This document shows positions 9,531 through 16,895 of a DNA stretch of 64,000 bases, one piece after another. The translations under genes and the position numbers were made by a program. The notes under the pieces are model-generated. The model was not told where the DNA came from, made no database searches, and worked only from the letters and a program-made list of their open reading frames with translations. Positions within the stretch are counted from its first letter, which is position 1; every line of letters begins with the position of its first letter. The DNA comes from Halorutilus salinus (lineage in GTDB: Archaea > Halobacteriota > Halobacteria > Halobacteriales > Halorutilaceae), in assembly GCF_026242195.1 (NCBI RefSeq), contig NZ_RKLV01000004.1, positions 144,075-208,074 on the forward strand, read 5' to 3'.

Positions 9531-9882
9531 AAATCGTAGATTTTGGGGCAGACGAGAAATCTCCGATTTCTCGTATACGTCCCAAAATCGTAGATCTTTG
9601 TGTGCTCGCAAATCTTCGATTTGCGAACGTCCCATGAAGGAGCGAGCTTTTACGAGCGACTGAATGGGCAAGCGGTTTGAACTCGTGAGTGAAGTGAGCA
9701 CAGCGAACGGAACGACCAAAGTTCAAATCCGCGCCGTCCCACTCCAATCTGAGTGGGCACGATAGAGTTGTCGAGCGAATCTCGACAGCCCGCAAATCTC
9801 CGATTCTCGAATCTGTGTTCGTACGTCTCACGACGCTTCGTTTCTCCGCAACCTACTACTAACGCGCCCGTCTACAACGAAC
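9531..9882 (+). repeat. Hairpin-unit array and duplicated tRNA-Pro 3' end
   Basis: The last 7 nt of the tRNA (CGTCCCA) recur at 9578-9584 and 9628-9634, and its last 21 nt recur at 9721-9741. Between them lie two units of about 50 nt, each with a hairpin of the form AAATC-N3-GATTT: arms ACGAGAAATC/GATTTCTCGT, and TCGCAAATC/GATTTGCGA. A third, longer segment ends in GAACGGAACGACC. A decayed unit continues to about 9805 (CCCACTC/GAGTGGG hairpin; GCAAATCTCCGATTC). No open reading frame of interest is present. The array resembles the ones after tRNA-Gly and after the HD gene. Confidence 0.8.
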
Positions 9883-10296
9883 ATGGTGAGTTTCACACCC
9901 GATGCCTACGATGAGGTTATCGACCACGCACGCGAAGGGAAGCCGTACGAGATATGCGGCGTACTCGGCGGTAGACACGACGGCGACGAGGCGCGCGTCG
10001 AGTTCGTGCGGCGCGTTGAGAACGTGAGCGAGACGCCGCGCGTCAACTACCTGATGGAGCCGGAGGATCAGCTCGCCGCCATAGACGACGTTGAGGAGCG
10101 CGGCGATGTCGTCGGCTTCTACCATTCGCATCCTGAAGGACCCCGACAGCCGAGCGAGACGGACGCCGACCGCGCGAACTGGCCCCGACACTCTTACGTC
10201 ATCGTCTCACTCGGACGCGACGAGCCTTTCGTGGGTTCGTGGAGATGGACGGGTGAGGCGTTCGATGACGAAGAGGTCGTCGTCGATTCCGATTGA
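9883..10296 (+). CDS. JAMM/MPN metalloprotease, likely desampylase
   Basis: The protein has 137 aa. The complete JAMM zinc site is present: Glu23 (EICG), His81 and His83 (HSHPEG), then Ser91 and Asp94 (SETD). It is the length of single-domain archaeal JAMM enzymes such as HvJAMM1, which remove ubiquitin-like SAMP modifiers from lysines and process SAMP precursors. The next gene, 29 nt downstream on the same strand, encodes a SAMP-like protein ending in Gly-Gly, which supports this role. Confidence 0.88.
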   Translation: MVSFTPDAYDEVIDHAREGKPYEICGVLGGRHDGDEARVEFVRRVENVSETPRVNYLMEPEDQLAAIDDVEERGDVVGFYHSHPEGPRQPSETDADRANWPRHSYVIVSLGRDEPFVGSWRWTGEAFDDEEVVVDSD

Positions 10297-10325
10297 TTTT
10301 TGCGTCTCAGACGCCTATACCGGAC

Positions 10326-10595
10326 ATGCCTACGGTACGTATACCGGCTGTCCTGAGCGAAACCGGCGGTTCGAGAAACGTAGAAGTCGACGGCGACACC
10401 GTACTCGCCGCGGTTCACGCGTACACCGAGGAGTACGGTTCGGAGCTTGAGGACAACGTCTTGGGGAACGGCGAGGTCAAGGAGTACATCAACGTCTACG
10501 TCAACGGAAAGGACGTACGTGACATCGACGGTGTAGACACACAGGTCGGTGACGGCGACGAGATACGTATCATACCCGCGGCGAGCGGCGGTTAA
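10326..10595 (+). CDS. SAMP/MoaD-type ubiquitin-like protein
   Basis: The protein has 89 aa from the ATG at 10326; an in-frame upstream start is less likely. It has a beta-grasp pattern: SRNVEVDGDTVLAAV, then a helix, then EYINVYVNGKDVRD and DEIRIIPAASGG. It ends exactly in the di-glycine needed for adenylation by the E1-like UbaA and for isopeptide or thiocarboxylate formation. It may act as a protein modifier, as a sulfur carrier for molybdopterin or tRNA thiolation, or both. It lies next to a JAMM protease and overlaps the convergent MBL gene by 4 nt. Confidence 0.9.
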   Translation: MPTVRIPAVLSETGGSRNVEVDGDTVLAAVHAYTEEYGSELEDNVLGNGEVKEYINVYVNGKDVRDIDGVDTQVGDGDEIRIIPAASGG

Positions 10596-11176
10596 CGTCC
10601 GCGCGCGTTCCTGAGCGACGCTTCGACGTGCTTCCTTGCGTTCTCGTACACCGACGGACCGTGTCCCGTATGTAGCTCGTCTATACCGTCGGCGTTTTCG
10701 AGAACCTTCTCGGTACTACCGACGAGCGTCGCGCGGTCGCCTTCGTCGAGGTCGGTACGTCCGAAAGAGCCGCCGGCGAAGACGAGGTCGCCCGCGAAAA
10801 GAACGCCCGTTTCGGGCGAGTAGAGACAGATATGGTCGCCCTTGTGACCCGGTGTATGCCAGACGGTGAACCCCGCGCCGCCCATCTCGAACGTATCGCC
10901 CTCGGCGAGGGGGTTGTCGACGTAACGCGACGACGCATCGTATCCCCACGTCCCGACACCGAAGCCGTCACGTACCTCGTCGAGTATACCGACGTGGTCG
11001 CCGTGTGTATGCGTCAGAACGACGGTGTCTATACCACCACGGTCACGTAGACGTTCGAGAACGGTGTCGTCACTACCTACGTCGACGAGTACCGACCGCC
11101 CTTCGACGTCGGGTTCGACGAGGAAAGCGTTCGACGTGAACTCGGTGGAGCCTTCGGCGAGGTTCGTTACGCGCAT
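10592..11176 (-). CDS. MBL-fold metallo-hydrolase
   Basis: The protein has 194 aa. The metal-binding motif is THTHGDHVG (HxHxDH); downstream metal ligands are HTPGHKGDH and the Asp in FAGDLVF, and HTGHGP is near the C-terminus. The family includes glyoxalase II-like hydroxyacylglutathione hydrolases and other thioesterases. The compact form lacking the glyoxalase II C-terminal helix domain points to a generic hydrolase. No partner gene suggests a substrate. Confidence 0.88.
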   Translation of the reverse strand: MRVTNLAEGSTEFTSNAFLVEPDVEGRSVLVDVGSDDTVLERLRDRGGIDTVVLTHTHGDHVGILDEVRDGFGVGTWGYDASSRYVDNPLAEGDTFEMGGAGFTVWHTPGHKGDHICLYSPETGVLFAGDLVFAGGSFGRTDLDEGDRATLVGSTEKVLENADGIDELHTGHGPSVYENARKHVEASLRNARGR

Positions 11177-11252
11177 AGGTCGACTATGTGACGACGCCTA
11201 AAGACCATGCCCCTTCCGTCGCGCTTTTGCTCCCTCGAAGGCTAACCTACAC

Positions 11253-12245
11253 GTGTTCCGTCCGACAGACGACGACTGCGCCGACTGCGGGAACAAAGCC
11301 TTCGCGGTGACAGACGCCCTCTCTGCCGACGGTTCTCCCTTACCCGCCTGCTTCGCGTGCTACGTCGACCGCCTCGACCGTGTCCGCGTATCCGGCGTCG
11401 TCGACGTACGTACAGAGGACGGGACGGGAAGCTTCGTCGTCGGCGGTTCGTCGGTCGAAGAGACGGACGAACTGGCGGGATCGGTCGCCGGGGAACTCGG
11501 CTCCGGCGGTGTACGTGTCTCCGTCACGGATGTATCGCCTCTTACGGAAGCACGCGACCTTATCGGTGACTACCACGCCCGCGAACTCGCACGCGCCGAA
11601 CGTTCGGAGAGCCGTCACGTCTACGCCGGGACGGGTCGGCGTGGGACTGTTATCGACACGGAGACAAGGACGGACGGCCGTATACGCGGTGCTGTCAGCG
11701 AAGCGCTCGCGCGCCACGTCGTCGAGGCGAACCGTATACGGAAACGCGCCGACGTTGACGACCGTGTGACAGAAGAGTTTCCGACGCTCGCCGAACACCG
11801 CGCCACACGTAGGCTCCGTATCGAGGAACGCGTCTGGGATATGGCGAAGGAGCGCGGTGTTTCGGAGGCGAGCGAGCGCGCCGCCGACAGCCGAGAGGAA
11901 GGACGTGGATTTGAGGACTACTTCCGCGACTGGTGCGACGACCGCAACATCAACGTTCGACGGGGAAAGCCGGCAATCGTACGTCTCTACCCCGGCGTCG
12001 CGGACGAGATCGCGCGTAAGACCGACGGTCTTGCCGGCGTCCCCGACTTCCTCGTACGCGGCGACGGTCAACGCTCGTTCGGCGGTGAATGGCGACCCGA
12101 CGCCGACGTCTTCGTGGAGGTAAAACGCGCGTCGAGCAACCTGTCGCGCGACCAACAGAGAGTCGTCGCACATCTCAAGTCACACGGATTCGGCGTCTAC
12201 GTTCTCCGCGGCGAACCTGACGACATTGTCTTCGACAGGAGGTGA
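11253..12245 (+). CDS. Zinc-finger protein with C-terminal nuclease-like (PD-(D/E)XK / VRR-NUC-like) domain
   Basis: The protein has 330 aa from a GTG. Residues 1-45 carry two CxxC pairs (CADCGN, CFACY), a likely zinc ribbon. A middle region rich in Arg and Glu helices follows. The C-terminal 100 residues show a nuclease-like pattern: GVPDFLV, then DVFVEVKRAS, then a conserved-looking Gln in SRDQQRVVAHL, and a final beta strand GVYVLRG. This matches the D...ExK...Q layout of VRR-NUC-like enzymes. No named family is certain. The frame continues past the start region of gatE by a few codons, so the two are closely coupled. Confidence 0.7.
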   Translation: MFRPTDDDCADCGNKAFAVTDALSADGSPLPACFACYVDRLDRVRVSGVVDVRTEDGTGSFVVGGSSVEETDELAGSVAGELGSGGVRVSVTDVSPLTEARDLIGDYHARELARAERSESRHVYAGTGRRGTVIDTETRTDGRIRGAVSEALARHVVEANRIRKRADVDDRVTEEFPTLAEHRATRRLRIEERVWDMAKERGVSEASERAADSREEGRGFEDYFRDWCDDRNINVRRGKPAIVRLYPGVADEIARKTDGLAGVPDFLVRGDGQRSFGGEWRPDADVFVEVKRASSNLSRDQQRVVAHLKSHGFGVYVLRGEPDDIVFDRR

Positions 12246-12282
12246 ACGGTACTGTTTTGACGCGTCCGTTCCACCCACGAAC

Positions 12283-14145
12283 ATGGAACACGACTACGAG
12301 GAACTCGGTCTGAAGGCTGGTCTGGAGATACACCAGCAGTTGGATACCGAGACGAAGCTTTTCTGCGACTGTCCGACGACGGTACGCGACGAGGAAGAGT
12401 CGACGCATGCGTTCCGCCGTTACCTACATCCGACACGGAGCGAACTCGGTGAGGTCGACGAGGCGGCGCTCGAAGAGAGCCGTGTCGACCGTAAGTTCAC
12501 GTACAAGGCGTACGGCACTACCTGCCTCGTAGAGGAGGACGAGGAGCCGCCGCGTCCGATGAACCGCGACGCCGTCTCCGTCGCCCTTGAAGCCGCCGAG
12601 ACGTTCGGTATGGGGCGTGTCGATCACGCACACGTCATGCGCAAGATCGTTATAGACGGCTCCAACACGACGGGCTTTCAGCGCACCGCGTTACTCGCTC
12701 ACGACGGCGTCGTAGAGACGAGCGAAGGTGACGTACGTATCGACGCTCTCGCGCTCGAAGAGGAGTCGGCGAGACGCCTCGGCGAGACCGACGAAGGACC
12801 TGTCTTCTCCCTCGACCGTCTCGGCGTCCCTCTTGTCGAAATCGGTACAGCGCCCGACATACGGACGCCCGAACAGGCGCAGGAGACGGCGGAACGTATA
12901 GGTATGGTACTACGTTCGACCGGAAAGGTAAAGCGCGGTCTCGGCACCGTGCGTCAGGATCTCAACGTCTCGATCGAGGAAGGCGCACGTATAGAGATGA
13001 AAGGCGTGCAGGATCTGAGCGCCATAGGTGAGATGGTCGAGAACGAGGCACGTCGCCAGTATGAACTCGTCGAGATAGCCGACGAGCTAAACGAACGCGG
13101 GGCGTCCGTCTGCGGTACGTACGATGTCACCGAGGTCTTTGAGGAAACCGGATCGGGCGTTATAGACGGAGCGGTCTCCGACGGCGGTTCGGTCGTCGCC
13201 GTCGTTCTCGAAGGCTTCGACGGTCTCGTGGGACGTGAGATACAGCCCGACCGCAGACTCGGAACCGAACTCTCCGACCGCGCAAAGAAACGCGGCGCTG
13301 GCGGTGTCTTCCATACCGACGAACTCCCCGCTTACGGCGTCTCCGAAGACGAGGTGGAGGCGTTACGCGACGCTGTCGACGCCGGATCCGGCGACGCCGT
13401 GGCGATCGTAGCCGACGAAGACGCGACGGCGTGGAACGCTGTCGAGGCGGTCGCAGAACGCGCCGAACAGGCGCTCGAAGGCGTGCCCGAGGAGACGCGT
13501 GACGCGAACGAGGACGGCACCTCGTCGTACCTCCGTCCTCTGCCCGGCGCGGCGCGTATGTACCCCGAAACCGATGTCTACCCCGTCGCGCTCGACGGCT
13601 TCGAAGTCTCACCGCCCGAACTACTCGACGAACGCGCCGAGAGGTACGCCGAGAAGCACGGCTTGGACGAAGACCTCGCCGAACGTGTCGCGTACGGCGC
13701 GCGTATGCCCGTCTACGAGAAAGCCGTCGAAAGCGGATACGAACCCTCGCTCGTCGCCTCGACGGTCGAAGAAACCCTCGTTGACCTACGTCGTGACGGC
13801 GTCCCCGTCGAGGAAATCGAAGACGAAGAGCTACTCGAAACCTTCGCGCTCGTCGATGAGGACGAGGTGGCGAAGGAAGGCGTCCCCGAACTCCTACGTG
13901 GCGTCGCAGAGGGCGGTGAACCCGACGACGTTGCGGACGAACTCGGTCTCGACAGCGCCGCGCGCGAAGAGGTTGAGGAGGTCGTCGACGGGATACTTGA
14001 CGAACGCGCCGACTACGTCGAGAACGAGGGCATGGGGGCGATGGGCGGTCTCATGGGGGCTGTCATGGAGGAGATGCGCGGAAAGGCTGACGGCGAACTC
14101 GTCTCCGACGTACTGCGTGAGAAGCTTCAGGAACGCGTCTCCTGA
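12283..14145 (+). CDS. gatE: Glutamyl-tRNA(Gln) amidotransferase subunit E
   Basis: The protein has 620 aa from the ATG at 12283. The GatB/GatE cradle domain starts LKAGLEIHQQLDTETKLFC. A central AspRS-like insertion characteristic of GatE (about residues 270-400) is present, followed by the helical and YqeY-like tail ending in LREKLQERV. With GatD it converts Glu-tRNA(Gln) to Gln-tRNA(Gln), the archaeal route to glutaminyl-tRNA. gatD is not in this window. gatB, for the GatCAB enzyme, is at 52.7 kb. Confidence 0.95.
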   Translation: MEHDYEELGLKAGLEIHQQLDTETKLFCDCPTTVRDEEESTHAFRRYLHPTRSELGEVDEAALEESRVDRKFTYKAYGTTCLVEEDEEPPRPMNRDAVSVALEAAETFGMGRVDHAHVMRKIVIDGSNTTGFQRTALLAHDGVVETSEGDVRIDALALEEESARRLGETDEGPVFSLDRLGVPLVEIGTAPDIRTPEQAQETAERIGMVLRSTGKVKRGLGTVRQDLNVSIEEGARIEMKGVQDLSAIGEMVENEARRQYELVEIADELNERGASVCGTYDVTEVFEETGSGVIDGAVSDGGSVVAVVLEGFDGLVGREIQPDRRLGTELSDRAKKRGAGGVFHTDELPAYGVSEDEVEALRDAVDAGSGDAVAIVADEDATAWNAVEAVAERAEQALEGVPEETRDANEDGTSSYLRPLPGAARMYPETDVYPVALDGFEVSPPELLDERAERYAEKHGLDEDLAERVAYGARMPVYEKAVESGYEPSLVASTVEETLVDLRRDGVPVEEIEDEELLETFALVDEDEVAKEGVPELLRGVAEGGEPDDVADELGLDSAAREEVEEVVDGILDERADYVENEGMGAMGGLMGAVMEEMRGKADGELVSDVLREKLQERVS

Positions 14146-15041
14146 GCCTCGACGTAGATACTGTCGGCTTCGGGTAACGTATCCTTCACGGCTTTCTCGA
14201 CACTGTCCGTCGCCTGCTTCAGTTCTTCCGTCGCCATACCCGCTTCAAACTCAGCCTCGACGGCGACGAGAACGCTGTCGGGTCCCATATGGAGCGTCCG
14301 CAGGTCGACCACCGAGACGACACCGTCGGTCGTTTCGACACCGTCGATAAGCTCACGCCTTTCGCCCTTGGTGACGCCCTCCCCGACTATCAGACCACGG
14401 TTCTCCCATGCGAGGGCGAGCGCGAACCCCATGAGAAGAACACCTATGAGAACGCTCCCTATAGCGTCGTAGACGTTGTTTCCCGTCAGGTCGGTAAGAC
14501 CGATGCCCGCGAAGGCGACTATGATACCCGCGAGGGCGACGGCGTCTTCGGTGAGCGCGGTTATGAGGGGCGCGTCCTTCGACTTCCTGAACGCCTCCAC
14601 GATCGAACCGAAGCCTTTCTCGGTCATCTCGCGTCTGACACCCGCGTACGCGTTCTTGAGCGCCCACGCCTCGAACGCGAAGGCGGCGGAGAGAACGACG
14701 TAGTTTACCGTGAAGTTTGTACCGGCGCTCTCCACGCCGAACTTGTGGTATCCGTGCCGGAGCGACGCGTACCCCGCAACCCCGAACAGTATGACCGAGA
14801 CGACGAAAGCGAAGAAGTACTGCTCCTTTCCGCGCCCGAACGGATGTTCACGCGACGCGCCGTTGCTACCGAGACGCATACCGAGGAGCAGAAGAACCTG
14901 ATTACCCGTGTCGCTCACCGAGTGGTACGCCTCACTCAGCATGCTTGAACTCCCCGTTATGCTCCACGCCGCGAACTTGGCGATGGCTATAAGGAAGTTG
15001 GCGATAAGAGCGGCGACTACGACGCGTTTGGTTGATGCCAC
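14127..15041 (-). CDS. Cation diffusion facilitator (CDF) transporter
   Basis: The protein has 304 aa from a GTG at 15041. It has six hydrophobic spans with transport-site acidic/His residues (AYHSVSD in the second span, EDAVAL in the fifth). The C-terminal cytoplasmic ferredoxin-like domain includes VVSVVDLRTLHMGPD and VLVAVEAEF. It exports divalent metal ions (Zn, Mn, Co or Fe) in exchange for protons; the metal cannot be told. The 3' end overlaps gatE by 19 nt tail to tail. Confidence 0.88.
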   Translation of the reverse strand: MASTKRVVVAALIANFLIAIAKFAAWSITGSSSMLSEAYHSVSDTGNQVLLLLGMRLGSNGASREHPFGRGKEQYFFAFVVSVILFGVAGYASLRHGYHKFGVESAGTNFTVNYVVLSAAFAFEAWALKNAYAGVRREMTEKGFGSIVEAFRKSKDAPLITALTEDAVALAGIIVAFAGIGLTDLTGNNVYDAIGSVLIGVLLMGFALALAWENRGLIVGEGVTKGERRELIDGVETTDGVVSVVDLRTLHMGPDSVLVAVEAEFEAGMATEELKQATDSVEKAVKDTLPEADSIYVEAQETRS

Positions 15042-15100
15042 ACGACCAAACCGTACCCATAACCCAAAATACTTTTCCAAACCGCCGACCCTTTGCGCGT

Positions 15101-15640
15101 ATGTCAGCCTTAGAGACCGTAGCCGTCGCCTTCTGGTTGATGTTGCCTGCCTACATACCCAACAACACCGCCGTCGTGTTCGGCGGCGGACGCCCCGTCG
15201 ATATGGGGCGTGAATGGAACGGCACGCGTGTACTCGGCGACGGTAAGACGTGGCGCGGGAGCGCGTCGGGCGTGGTAGCCGGCTTCGTGCTTGCACTCTT
15301 CCTAAACGAGGCGCTCGCGCGCGGCTACGTACCCGAGTTCCTACCGACGTTCGCCCCTCTCGCCGCCCTCGGACTCGCCCTCGGCGCTATACTCGGCGAC
15401 ATGGGGGCGAGCTTTCTGAAACGCCGTACCGGACGCGAACGCGGTGCACCTTTCCCCGGCGTCGATCAGCTTGACTTCGTCGTCGGTGCGTTCGCCGTCA
15501 CCGTACCGCTCGCCCCCGGCTGGTTCTTCGACAGCTTCACACCGGGCGTCCTCGCCGTCGTTCTCGTTATCACGCCCGTTCTCCACGTCTCCACGAACTT
15601 TATTGCGTACAAACTCGGACTCAAGGACGAGCCATGGTAA
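15101..15640 (+). CDS. carS: CDP-archaeol synthase
   Basis: The protein has 179 aa from the ATG at 15101. It is a membrane protein with the family motifs PAYIPNNTAV near the start, GDGKTWRG and the C-terminal signature VDQLDFVVGA. It activates unsaturated archaetidic acid with CTP to CDP-archaeol, the branch point of archaeal phospholipid synthesis. An in-frame upstream extension overlaps the divergent CDF gene and is not used. It overlaps pyrE by 7 nt. Confidence 0.93.
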   Translation: MSALETVAVAFWLMLPAYIPNNTAVVFGGGRPVDMGREWNGTRVLGDGKTWRGSASGVVAGFVLALFLNEALARGYVPEFLPTFAPLAALGLALGAILGDMGASFLKRRTGRERGAPFPGVDQLDFVVGAFAVTVPLAPGWFFDSFTPGVLAVVLVITPVLHVSTNFIAYKLGLKDEPW

Positions 15641-16158
15641 CCGAGAAACAGGTCGCGGACGCGCTACGTGACGCCGACGCCGTCCTCCGCGGCGAGTTCG
15701 AGCTTTCGAGCGGACGTACGAGCGACTACTACGTCGACAAGTACGTCTTTGAGACACAGCCCGACGCTCTGCGCGTTGTTGGGAGCGCCATAGCCGAGAA
15801 GGTGACCGAGACGGACGCCGACCGTATCGGTGCTGTCGCGCTCGGCGGCGTACCTCTCGCCGCCGTCGCCTCCGCCGAATCGGGTGTTCCGTACGTCATC
15901 GCACGCAAGGAGGAGAAGGGGTACGGCACGGCAAACGCCGTCGAGGGCGAACTCGAAGAAGGCGACCGCGTCGTAGTCGTAGAGGACATCGTTACGACGG
16001 GCGCGAGCGCCGTCGAGGCGGTCGAGAAGCTACGCGACGCGGGCGCGACGGTCGACGAAGTAATCGTCGTCGTTGACAGACAGGAAGGCGGACGTGAACG
16101 CGTTGAAGAGGCGGGGTTGCGTATGCACGCGCTCACGACGGCGGAGGAACTCGTATGA
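15634..16158 (+). CDS. pyrE: Orotate phosphoribosyltransferase
   Basis: The protein has 174 aa. The N-terminus SSGRTSDYYVDKYVF is typical of PyrE, and the PRPP motif is VVVVEDIVTTGASA near residue 110. It converts orotate and PRPP to OMP in pyrimidine synthesis. It is in a carS-pyrE-HD-dcd operon with overlaps at each junction, so lipid activation, pyrimidine synthesis and dUTP supply are co-transcribed. Confidence 0.95.
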   Translation: MVTEKQVADALRDADAVLRGEFELSSGRTSDYYVDKYVFETQPDALRVVGSAIAEKVTETDADRIGAVALGGVPLAAVASAESGVPYVIARKEEKGYGTANAVEGELEEGDRVVVVEDIVTTGASAVEAVEKLRDAGATVDEVIVVVDRQEGGRERVEEAGLRMHALTTAEELV

Positions 16159-16895
16159 GTTTTGACGCCGTGATGGACGCGCTCGGAAGCGACGAGATAA
16201 CGGCGCATATCGAGACACAGAACGTCAACTCCGCCGTCCGTCTCGACTACAACGACCACGGAACACAGCATATCGGTATCGTACGCGACCGCGCGCTCGA
16301 ACTCCTCGAACTCCTACGCGACGAGGTTGAGTTCGGTGTATACGACCACGAACTCGGCTTCGGCTACGAGGAGGCGCGCGTCGTCGTTGCGTGCGCCGCA
16401 ACGCTTCACGATGTTGGACATCTCGTACACCGTGAGAAGCACACGAACCACTCTCTTATACTCGCCGACGATCTCCTCGATGACGTGCTCGGTGTCTACG
16501 ACACGCGTGAACGCGTCGCTCTCAAGAGCGAGGCTCTACACGCCATCTACTGCCACCACAGCGGAAACGATCCCCTCACCCCCGAAGCGGGCGTCGTACG
16601 CGTCGCCGACGCGCTCGACATGACCCAAGGGCGGTCGCGTCTTCCGTACAACAAGGGCGAGCGCAGTATCGACACGGTCTCGTCGCAGGCTATTGAGGAC
16701 GTGACGGTACACGACGGCGAGGACGAGTTCGGCGTACCCGTGCTCGTCGAGATAGGCATGACAAACTCCGCGGGTGTCTACCAGATAGACTCGCTTCTGA
16801 AGAAGAAGCTACACGGTAGCGGACTCGAAGACTACGTCCGTATAGTAGCCGTCAACGAGGGTAACGACGACATCGTAGGGAGGTTAGAGCTTTGA
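16155..16895 (+). CDS. HD-domain phosphohydrolase
   Basis: The protein has 246 aa and overlaps pyrE by ATGA. HD-domain metal ligands are seen as HGTQHI, LHDVGH, a later HHSGN and a final Asp in VADALD. It probably hydrolyses a nucleotide or phosphate ester. Its position between pyrE and dcd suggests nucleotide metabolism, but no substrate can be assigned. Confidence 0.85.
   Translation: MSFDAVMDALGSDEITAHIETQNVNSAVRLDYNDHGTQHIGIVRDRALELLELLRDEVEFGVYDHELGFGYEEARVVVACAATLHDVGHLVHREKHTNHSLILADDLLDDVLGVYDTRERVALKSEALHAIYCHHSGNDPLTPEAGVVRVADALDMTQGRSRLPYNKGERSIDTVSSQAIEDVTVHDGEDEFGVPVLVEIGMTNSAGVYQIDSLLKKKLHGSGLEDYVRIVAVNEGNDDIVGRLEL

Noticed and set aside
9531..9805. Possible CRISPR array because of regularly spaced short repeats
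   Set aside because: The repeats are copies of the tRNA end and hairpins with unequal spacing. There is no constant repeat of 25-37 nt with unique spacers, and no cas operon.
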